Assembly: GCA_025999115.1 (NCBI GenBank)
Contig: BNWW01000055.1
Span: forward strand, 1-11,864
Length of the DNA: 11,864 nt
Reading direction: 5' to 3'
From: Bacteroidia bacterium
GTDB lineage: Bacteria > Bacteroidota > Bacteroidia > Bacteroidales > Azobacteroidaceae
The notes beneath the pieces were generated by a model that was not told the origin of the DNA, made no database searches, and saw only the letters and a list, made by a program, of their open reading frames with translations. Positions 5,471 to 11,864 of this stretch are shown here, piece after piece; within the stretch, counting starts at the first letter, position 1; each line of letters starts with the position of its first letter. Both the position numbers and the translations under genes were made by a program.

Positions 5471-6610
5471 ATGTACCACCGAAAACAATTATTTTTAGGC
5501 TCGGAACAAGAAAGTATCTTCTTTTGGGGCGCACGGCAAACCGGCAAAAGCACTCTACTTAAAACGCTTTTCCACAATGCTTTATGGTTTGATTTACTGA
5601 TTTCGAGCGAATATAAACGACTGTCCGAAAAGCCAGATATTTTGCGCGAAACTGTTTTGGCTAATCCGAATATTTCGCCTGTTATCATCGACGAAATACA
5701 AAGAATCCCCGAATTATTGAATGAAGTCCACTGGTTGATCAGTAATCATGGCGTGCGGTTTATTTTGAGTGGTTCCAGTCCGCGTAAAATCCTGCGTTCG
5801 GGAGCAAACCTTTTGGGTGGAAGAGCATTGCGTTACGAACTATATCCGCTTATCAGTGTCGAAATTCCCGATTTTGACTTAATACGGGCTATCAATCACG
5901 GACTTTTGCCACGCCACTATGATGCGGCAAATCCTAAAAAATTAATTTCGGCCTATATTGGCAATTATTTACGCGACGAAATCGTTACCGAAGCGCGTAT
6001 CCGAAACGTAGGAACATTCGCCCGTTTCCTCGAAATAGCAGCTCTGACTAACGGCGAAATGGTCAATTACACCAATATCGCTTCCGATTGCGGAATAAGC
6101 GCCACAACGGTCAAAGAATATTTTCAAATTTTGGAAGATACGCTCATTGGCCGGTACCTTCCTTCGTTTCAGAAAAAACCGAAACGTCGTGTCATTACCG
6201 CGCCGAAATTTTATCTGTTTGATGTGGGCATTGCCAATAATTTACTTAACCGTGGAAAAATAGAACCGGGTTCGGAACTTTTCGGAAAGGCCTTTGAACA
6301 TTTTATCTATCAGGAAATTTATGCTCACAGTCGCTACTCCGACAATGAATACCTGATTTATTATTGGCGTACAGCTTCTCAATTGGAAATCGACTTTGTG
6401 CTGGGCGACCACGAAGTAGCCATCGAAGTAAAAGCTACCGAACAAGCCACCGTTCGCCATTTGAAAGGTCTAAAAGCCTTTGCCGAAGAATACGAAGTGA
6501 AGAAATTAATTTTGATCAGCAACGATCCGATGCCGCGGTTGGTCGAAAATATCCTGATTCTTCCTTGGAAAGTATTTTTGGAAAGATTATGGGCCGGAGA
6601 AATTATATAA
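5471..6610 (+). CDS. AAA_14/DUF4143 family ATP-binding protein
   Basis: The protein is 379 residues, a normal full length for this family (COG1373-like predicted ATPases). The Walker A loop is GARQTGKST (residues 20-28), Walker B is VIIDEIQRIPEL (71-82), and the sensor-like motif SGSSPR is at 100-105. The C-terminal half (about 165-325) is the DUF4143 part. It carries AFEHFI (274-279), EIDFVL (306-311) and AIEVKA (317-322), in the order of a PD-(D/E)XK nuclease-like core with Asp308, Glu319 and Lys321. A helix-turn-helix-like stretch (IASDCGISATTVKEYFQIL, about 203-221) lies between. The cellular role of the family is not settled; members occur in many copies in bacterial and archaeal genomes, often in accessory DNA. 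The ATG at 5471 places Walker A at the usual distance from the N terminus. The gene has its own promoter and operator-like sites and sits between two copies of a prmA segment, which suggests it was gained here. The prmA gene follows 30 bases later and may be read from the same transcript. Confidence 0.92.
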   Translation: MYHRKQLFLGSEQESIFFWGARQTGKSTLLKTLFHNALWFDLLISSEYKRLSEKPDILRETVLANPNISPVIIDEIQRIPELLNEVHWLISNHGVRFILSGSSPRKILRSGANLLGGRALRYELYPLISVEIPDFDLIRAINHGLLPRHYDAANPKKLISAYIGNYLRDEIVTEARIRNVGTFARFLEIAALTNGEMVNYTNIASDCGISATTVKEYFQILEDTLIGRYLPSFQKKPKRRVITAPKFYLFDVGIANNLLNRGKIEPGSELFGKAFEHFIYQEIYAHSRYSDNEYLIYYWRTASQLEIDFVLGDHEVAIEVKATEQATVRHLKGLKAFAEEYEVKKLILISNDPMPRLVENILILPWKVFLERLWAGEII

Positions 6611-6640
6611 TCCAAAAATCAATAAACAATCTATCAAAAT

Positions 6641-7483
6641 ATGAATTATTACGAATTAAAAATCCACCTCTCCCCCAACTCGGAAATCCACCGCGACATC
6701 CTCGCCTCCGAATTAGCCGAAATCGGCTTCGAAAGTTTCTCGGAATCGGAAAACGGATTGGACGCCTTTGTGCCGGAAACGCTTTTTTCGGAAGATAAAA
6801 TCATTCAACTGCTGAAGAATCCGCCCTTGATCGATGCCCAACTGCAATATTCCATCGAATACATCGAAAGCCACGATTGGAACGAAGAATGGGAAAAAAA
6901 CTTCTTCCAGCCGATTATCATTGATAATCAAACGGTTATCCATAGCTCGTTTCATCAAAATATCCCGGCATTGAAATATGATATTGTCATCGACCCGAAA
7001 ATGGCGTTCGGAACCGGCCACCACGCCACCACCAGCCTGATGGTTTCCTATCTCCTTGAAAATGAACTAAACGGAAAATCGTTCTTGGATATGGGCTGCG
7101 GAACGGCTGTCTTGGCGATTTTAGCCTCCATGAAAGGCGCCGAACCGGTTTCCGCCATCGACAACGACGAATGGGCTTACGAAAATTCCTTGGAAAATAT
7201 CCGGCTCAATCATACCTCTAATATTAAGGTATCTTTAGGCGACGCAGGTTTATTGGGAAACGAAATGTACGATTTTATCTTCGCTAACATCAACCGGAAT
7301 ATCTTACTGGCTGATATTCAAACGTATGTGAAATGTATGCACCGCGATTCCTCGCTTTTCATGAGCGGTTTTTATACGGAAGACCAAGAGGCGATTCGGA
7401 AAGAATGTGAAAAACACGGATTAAAATTCGTATCGTATAAAGAAAAAGAAAATTGGACGGCCATGCACTTCCTGCACCTTTAA
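6641..7483 (+). CDS. prmA: Ribosomal protein L11 methyltransferase
   Basis: This 280-residue enzyme transfers methyl groups from S-adenosylmethionine to ribosomal protein L11 in the cytoplasm. The N-terminal substrate-recognition domain covers about residues 1-60. The family signature DPKMAFGTGHHATT is at 118-131, the SAM-binding motif I LDMGCGTAVLAI at 149-160, the acidic residue after the second strand at Asp174 (AIDND), and the motif-IV region FANINRNIL at 214-222. Length is in the usual range for PrmA. The ATG at 6641 lies 30 bases after the ATPase stop with no clear promoter of its own. The aldo/keto reductase starts 12 bases downstream, so they probably form one transcript. Codons 25-49 are duplicated upstream at 5227-5302; the gene itself is intact. 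Confidence 0.96.
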   Translation: MNYYELKIHLSPNSEIHRDILASELAEIGFESFSESENGLDAFVPETLFSEDKIIQLLKNPPLIDAQLQYSIEYIESHDWNEEWEKNFFQPIIIDNQTVIHSSFHQNIPALKYDIVIDPKMAFGTGHHATTSLMVSYLLENELNGKSFLDMGCGTAVLAILASMKGAEPVSAIDNDEWAYENSLENIRLNHTSNIKVSLGDAGLLGNEMYDFIFANINRNILLADIQTYVKCMHRDSSLFMSGFYTEDQEAIRKECEKHGLKFVSYKEKENWTAMHFLHL

Positions 7484-7495
7484 AAAAATACAAGG

Positions 7496-8530
7496 ATGAG
7501 CAAAATAACGTTAGGAAAAACAGGAATCATTTCCGATAAAAACGGCTTTGGCGCATTGCCGGTTCAGCGCGTTTCGGAAAAACAGGCCGGAGTGCTTTTG
7601 AAGAAAGCGTATCATAACGGCATCACGTTTTTCGACACGGCGCGCGCCTATTCCGACAGCGAAAAGAAAATCGGTTTGCACCTCCCGGATGTGCGCCAAA
7701 ATATTACGATTACCACCAAAACCGCGGCAAAAAATGCCGATGACTTTTGGCGCGACCTGCACACGAGTTTGACGACCCTCAAAACCGACTACATCGACGT
7801 TTATCAACTCCACACTCCACCATTTTGCCCGAAACCCGGCGACGAATCGGGCTTGTACGATGCGATGCTCGAAGCGAAATGTCAAGGCAAAATACGTTTT
7901 ATCGGCATTACCAATCACAGCATTTTTGTGGCGGAAGAAGCGGCGCGGTCGGGACTTTACGATACCTTGCAATTTCCGTTTTCCTATCTATCGACCGAAA
8001 GAGAAATCGCACTCGTCCGGCTTTGCCAAGAGAATAATGTAGGATTTATCGCGATGAAAGCCTTGTGTGGTGGACTGATTACCAATTCTGCCGCGGCTTA
8101 TGCCTATCTCAATCAATCCGAATTTGACAATATTTTGCCTATTTGGGGTATTCAACGCGAAAGCGAATTGGACGAATTTCTCGGCTATATGCACAATCCC
8201 CCAGAATTGACCGGCGAATTATTGGACGTGATTGCAAAAGATAAATCCGAACTCGCGGGAAATTTTTGCCGGGGTTGCGGCTATTGTATGCCTACCTGTC
8301 CGGCAGAAATTCAAATTAACAATTGTGCAAGAATGATTCAGCTTATCCGCCGAAGTCCGTCGGCGCAATGGCTTACGCCTGAGATGCAAGGAGTGATGCG
8401 CAACATCGAAACTTGTACCGGGTGTGGGATTTGCCGTACAAAATGTCCGTATAATATTGATACGCCTCAACTTTTGAAGGAGAATTTGGTGGATTATGAG
8501 AATATTTTGTTAGGGAAAGCGCTAATTTAA
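7496..8530 (+). CDS. Aldo/keto reductase with two C-terminal 4Fe-4S cluster motifs
   Basis: The 344-residue protein joins an aldo/keto reductase barrel to a ferredoxin-like tail. The AKR catalytic tetrad is visible as Asp47 and Tyr52 (FFDTARAYSDSEKKIG), Lys75 (TITTKTAAKN) and His106 (YQLHTP). At the C terminus are two C-X2-C-X2-C-X3-CP motifs: Cys258/261/264/268 and Cys307/310/313/317, each typical of a 4Fe-4S cluster. Proteins of this design are predicted oxidoreductases of the COG1453 type. The substrate is unknown; the clusters suggest electron transfer to or from a ferredoxin-like partner. The protein is cytoplasmic, with no signal peptide or membrane segment. An AAGG sits directly before the ATG, too close for a good Shine-Dalgarno site, which is common in this phylum. 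The gene follows prmA by 12 bases and faces the tRNA gene tail to tail. Confidence 0.93.
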   Translation: MSKITLGKTGIISDKNGFGALPVQRVSEKQAGVLLKKAYHNGITFFDTARAYSDSEKKIGLHLPDVRQNITITTKTAAKNADDFWRDLHTSLTTLKTDYIDVYQLHTPPFCPKPGDESGLYDAMLEAKCQGKIRFIGITNHSIFVAEEAARSGLYDTLQFPFSYLSTEREIALVRLCQENNVGFIAMKALCGGLITNSAAAYAYLNQSEFDNILPIWGIQRESELDEFLGYMHNPPELTGELLDVIAKDKSELAGNFCRGCGYCMPTCPAEIQINNCARMIQLIRRSPSAQWLTPEMQGVMRNIETCTGCGICRTKCPYNIDTPQLLKENLVDYENILLGKALI

Positions 8531-8563
8531 TCGGGTGGATTTCAATGTGTGTTTTTAGAAGAG

Positions 8564-8636
<73 letters not shown>

Positions 8637-8647
8637 GTTTGCGGGTG

Positions 8648-8679
8648 CAAAGATAGGCGCTTTTTTATTTATTTCCAAA
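8648..8679 (-). promoter_or_regulatory. Promoter of the tRNA-Gly gene
   Basis: Read on the minus strand, TTTG (8679-8676) is followed after exactly 20 bases by TATCTTTG (8655-8648), a perfect Bacteroidota -33/-7 pair. Transcription would start around 8642, a few bases before the mature tRNA 5' end at 8636. Confidence 0.8.
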
Positions 8680-8684
8680 AATAA

Positions 8685-8716
8685 TTTGTGAAATATCGCA
8701 AAAAAGCCTATATTTG
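8685..8716 (+). promoter_or_regulatory. Promoter of secDF
   Basis: TTTG (8685-8688) is followed after exactly 20 bases by TATATTTG (8709-8716), matching the Bacteroidota consensus completely. The start would be near 8722, leaving an AT-rich leader of about 49 bases before the secDF ATG. The -33 box lies only five bases from that of the divergent tRNA promoter. Confidence 0.8.
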
Positions 8717-8770
8717 CGGGCTGAAATTGAAAATAGCTTAATTAAAATTAAAAAATAAAATAAATTTCAA

Positions 8771-11755
8771 ATGCAACAGAAAGGTTTTATTAAATTTCTT
8801 GCGATTGCACTGACTTTGATCAGTGTGTTTTATTTGTCGTTTACCTTTGTGACAAATAAATATTACAAACAAGCGAAAGTGTATGCCGGTGATGTTCCGG
8901 CTCTGGAGAGTCAATATCTTGATTCGGTGGCGAAAGAAAAGGTATGGATGGGTTATTCCCTCGAAAAATGCCGCAACATGGAAATCAATTTGGGTCTCGA
9001 CCTGAAAGGCGGCATGAACGTGATTATGGAAATTGCCGCCGCTGATGTGTTGAAAGCCTTGGCCGACAATAACCTCGATGCAAACTTCAATCAAGCATTA
9101 GCAAAAGCGACCGATGCGCAAAACAAGGGACAAAGCGATTTTATAACTTCTTTTGCCGCAGCCTTCAAAGAATTGGACCCAAACGCCAAATTGTCCGTCA
9201 TTTTCGGAACTTACGAATTGCGCGACAAAATCCGTCCGCAAAGCGCCAACGATGAAGTCATCGCCGTGTTAAGAAAAGAATTGACCAGCGCGTACGACAA
9301 TTCATTCAACGTTCTCCGCAACCGTATCGATAAATTCGGTGTGGTAGCGCCCAATATCCAACGGATGCCAGGACGTGACGGTCGAATTTCTATCGAACTT
9401 CCGGGAATTAAGGAACCTGACCGGGTACGTACCTTATTACAAGGATCCGCCAACCTCGAATTTTGGGAAACATTCACGGAATCGGAAATTCATCAAGTTT
9501 TAATTGAAGCCAACAATATTATCCGCGATTCAATTCAATCGGTTGCCAAAAGCAAAACTCCTGCCTTAACTCAATTGGAAGCTACGGATTCGACCACTAC
9601 AGCTCTTGCCGTCGATTCGGTAGCGTTGGCGCAAGACGAAGCGCTTGTTCATTCGCAATGGCCGCTATTCTCTTTATTGGGCTTAAATCCGGGACAACCC
9701 TATCAATTCTGCATCGTATCGGCTGCACGCAAAAGCGATATGCCGAAAATCAATGCTCTGTTGGCTAATACAAAAGTTAAATCGTTGTTGGATGCGAACC
9801 GCATCAGTTTGAAATGGTCGGTTAAACCACGCGTGAATGAAAAAGGAGAAGAAACCGACATTTTTGAATTGATCGCTTTGAAAGTAAATTACATCGACGG
9901 CAAACCGAAACCGGTTTTAAGCGGCGATGTGATTCAAGATGCAACCGACCATTTCGGACAATATTCCAAGTTTGCGGAAGTAAGTATGACGATGAAAAAC
10001 GATGCCGCCAAAGTGTGGGCGCGTTTGACCAAAGATAATATCGGAAAAGCAGTTGCTATCGTTTTGGATGATGTGGTATATTCTTACCCGACTGTTAATC
10101 AGGAAATTACCGGAGGTTCTTCTCAAATTACCGGCCATTTTTCTTCGGAAGATGCAAAAGACTTGGCGAATGTGTTGAAATCCGGACGAATGTCGGCTCG
10201 CGCTCAAATCATACAGGAAGAAATTGTCGGACCGTCCTTGGGACAACAAGCAATCACACAAGGTTTTATTTCTTTTATTATCGCATTACTTGTCCTGCTG
10301 CTTTACCTGATTGCGATGTATGGTTGGAAGCCGGGGTTAATTGCCGATGGAGCCTTGTTGCTTAACTTGTTCTTCTCGCTGGGAGCGATGGCATCATTCC
10401 ACGTCGTCTTAACGCTATCCGGTATTGCGGGTATCGTATTGTCGTTGGCTTTGGCCGTGGATGCGAACGTGTTGGTTTACGAACGTATCAAAGAAGAATT
10501 GCGCGGAGGTAAAGCGTTGAGAAAAGCGGTGGAAGAAGGTTATTCTAAAGCATTTTCTGCTATCTTCGACTCAAACTTAACCTCTCTTATTACCGGAATT
10601 ATCCTGTTGATATTTGGTACCGGTCCGATTCGCGGTTTCGCATTTACCTTTATTATTGGTATTGTCGTGTCATTCTTTACGGCTCTTTTCTTGACTCACA
10701 TAACTTATGACCGGTTGTTTGAAAAAGGTAAATTGAAAAATTTGACATTTACGACTAAAATTTCCGAAAATTTATTGCTGAATCCGAACTTCAATTTCTT
10801 GAAGACAATCAAATGGCAATACATAATTTCCGGTGTCATTGCTTTAATTTGTATCATTTCTTTCTTCCCGCAATTGGGTGGTAGAGGTTTAAATCAAGGC
10901 ATTGACTACACAGGAGGACGAAATTACATTATCAAATTCGATCAACCGATTAATACAGTGGAAGCCGAAGCATTGTTGGATCCTCAATTTGACAATCATA
11001 CGCCGAGCATCATCACGATTGGTAAAGCCAATCAAGTGCGGGTTTCGACCAATTATATGATCAACTCCAATGAGGCTTCGGTGGATAGTGTAATTCAACT
11101 TAAATTATACGAAGGTTTGAAAACCTTGTTGCCGGAAGGTACTACTTACGACCAATTTATACACGGCGATTACATTCAAACGCAATCGAAAGTGGGTCCA
11201 AGTATCGCGGACGATTTGAAACAAAAAGCGCTTTGGGCAGTACTCTTATCCGTGTTGGGTATTGGATTGTATATTTTATTCCGATTCCGCGATTTTTCCT
11301 ATTCGGTCGGTACTATCGCTGCGTTGTCGTTTGACACCGTGGTCGTAATTGGCGCTTATTGTCTATTGTGGGGATTCGTTCCCTTCTCCCTGGAGGTGGA
11401 TCAGACGTTTATCGGGGCTATACTGACGGTAATCGGGTATTCTGTAAACGATAAGGTGGTTATCTTCGACCGGGTACGTGAATACACGCAATTATATCCG
11501 AAATCCTCGAAATGGGATATTTTCAACGGAGCGCTTAATTCGACTTTGGATCGTACATTTAATACCGGTATGAGCGCTTTATTGGTATTGTTGGTTATCT
11601 TCTTCTTCGGTGGAGAATCATCTATCCGCAGTTTCTCTTTCGCCATGATATTAGGAATCGTTTTCGGTACAATCTCGTCTTTGTTTATCGCCGCTCCGAT
11701 TGCTTTCAATATGCAAGAAGTGAAGATTAAGAAAGCTTTGAAGAAAAAGGCATAA
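8771..11755 (+). CDS. secDF: SecD-SecF fusion, accessory subunit of the Sec protein translocase
   Basis: The 994-residue protein sits in the inner membrane and uses the proton gradient to help pull proteins through SecYEG on the periplasmic side. The SecD half has a first membrane segment at about 8-27, the signature GLDLKGG at 75-81, a large periplasmic head region to about 490 (with an extra stretch at about 235-350), then membrane segments at about 496-645. These include LALAVDANVLVYERI, with Asp564 in the position of the conserved proton-path Asp. The SecF half begins with a membrane segment at about 683-700 and the signature GIDYTGG at 710-716. It then has a periplasmic domain and five membrane segments from about 820 to 976, including IGYSVNDKVVIFDRVRE. 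It ends in a Lys-rich cytoplasmic tail. A single fused chain of about 1000 residues is usual in Bacteroidota. It has its own promoter and terminator and so is probably monocistronic. Confidence 0.97.
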   Translation: MQQKGFIKFLAIALTLISVFYLSFTFVTNKYYKQAKVYAGDVPALESQYLDSVAKEKVWMGYSLEKCRNMEINLGLDLKGGMNVIMEIAAADVLKALADNNLDANFNQALAKATDAQNKGQSDFITSFAAAFKELDPNAKLSVIFGTYELRDKIRPQSANDEVIAVLRKELTSAYDNSFNVLRNRIDKFGVVAPNIQRMPGRDGRISIELPGIKEPDRVRTLLQGSANLEFWETFTESEIHQVLIEANNIIRDSIQSVAKSKTPALTQLEATDSTTTALAVDSVALAQDEALVHSQWPLFSLLGLNPGQPYQFCIVSAARKSDMPKINALLANTKVKSLLDANRISLKWSVKPRVNEKGEETDIFELIALKVNYIDGKPKPVLSGDVIQDATDHFGQYSKFAEVSMTMKNDAAKVWARLTKDNIGKAVAIVLDDVVYSYPTVNQEITGGSSQITGHFSSEDAKDLANVLKSGRMSARAQIIQEEIVGPSLGQQAITQGFISFIIALLVLLLYLIAMYGWKPGLIADGALLLNLFFSLGAMASFHVVLTLSGIAGIVLSLALAVDANVLVYERIKEELRGGKALRKAVEEGYSKAFSAIFDSNLTSLITGIILLIFGTGPIRGFAFTFIIGIVVSFFTALFLTHITYDRLFEKGKLKNLTFTTKISENLLLNPNFNFLKTIKWQYIISGVIALICIISFFPQLGGRGLNQGIDYTGGRNYIIKFDQPINTVEAEALLDPQFDNHTPSIITIGKANQVRVSTNYMINSNEASVDSVIQLKLYEGLKTLLPEGTTYDQFIHGDYIQTQSKVGPSIADDLKQKALWAVLLSVLGIGLYILFRFRDFSYSVGTIAALSFDTVVVIGAYCLLWGFVPFSLEVDQTFIGAILTVIGYSVNDKVVIFDRVREYTQLYPKSSKWDIFNGALNSTLDRTFNTGMSALLVLLVIFFFGGESSIRSFSFAMILGIVFGTISSLFIAAPIAFNMQEVKIKKALKKKA

Positions 11756-11773
11756 TTGCCGGAAAAATATTTG

Positions 11774-11808
11774 AAAAGGTGCAGGATTTTGGTCTTGCAC
11801 CTTTTTTT
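11774..11808 (+). terminator. Intrinsic terminator of secDF
   Basis: The 10-base stem AAAAGGTGCA/TGCACCTTTT closes a 12-base loop and runs into seven consecutive T (11802-11808). It lies 19 bases after the secDF stop. The stem is perfect, so termination should be efficient; the A run on the left arm could let it work in the opposite direction as well. Confidence 0.9.
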
Positions 11809-11828
11809 ATACGATTATCCGCAAAATT

Positions 11829-11864
11829 ACCCCCACTCCCTGAAGGGGACTTTAGAGTTTGCAA
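11829..11864. repeat. Possible small intergenic repeat at the right edge
   Basis: The last bases contain CCCCCACTCCC, TGAA and GGGGACTTTAGAG, with a short TCCC-TGAA-GGGA hairpin. Segments of this kind (CCCCTxxAGGGGACTTTAGAG) resemble intergenic repeats I recall from Bacteroidota genomes. Only one copy, cut by the window edge, is visible, so it may be unique sequence. Confidence 0.3.

Noticed and set aside
5401..5688. Minus-strand 95-codon frame covering the operator-like palindromes
   Set aside because: It overlaps the strongly supported ATPase start and promoter region and has no recognisable protein features.
6479..6514. TTTG and TAATTTTG inside the ATPase gene as a promoter for prmA
   Set aside because: The spacing is 24 bases, outside the usual 19-21, and the match lies in coding sequence; prmA is more simply read from upstream.

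Overview
The window looks like chromosomal DNA from a member of the Bacteroidota, probably order Bacteroidales. Four things support this: promoters of the TTTG-N20-TAnnTTTG type, a single-chain SecD-SecF fusion, a lipoprotein with a BACON-like domain followed by Fn3-like repeats, and an AT-leaning intergenic base composition. No species can be named from the sequence alone.

Positions 1-4769 hold a co-directional cell-envelope cluster: the 3' end of a coiled-coil protein with a possible SPOR-like tail, a secreted TPR-like/outer-membrane-type protein, and a large lipoprotein. The lipoprotein is split by a one-base frame change in a run of seven A (3450-3456). Rejoined, it is a 916-residue protein: lipoprotein signal, BACON-like domain, five Fn3-like repeats and a seven-unit repeat domain that reads like a seven-bladed beta-propeller.

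Positions 4770-5470 form a 700-base accessory gap with no intact gene. It contains a 108-base element bounded by a 17-base perfect inverted repeat with two internal hairpins, an unrecognised coding remnant, and a 76-base near-identical copy of an internal piece of prmA. It ends in a Bacteroidota promoter followed by two palindromic operator-like sites 31 bases apart. These drive an AAA_14/DUF4143 ATPase (5471-6610), a family common in accessory DNA. The prmA fragment and intact prmA are direct repeats on either side of this ATPase gene.

Positions 6641-8530 carry housekeeping genes: prmA (ribosomal protein L11 methyltransferase), then an aldo/keto reductase with two C-terminal 4Fe-4S motifs. 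A tRNA-Gly(GCC) gene lies on the minus strand at 8564-8636. Its promoter is back to back with that of secDF (8771-11755), the accessory component of the Sec translocon that helps pull secreted and lipid-anchored proteins, such as those of the first cluster, across the inner membrane. A strong intrinsic terminator follows secDF, and the window ends in what may be a small intergenic repeat.
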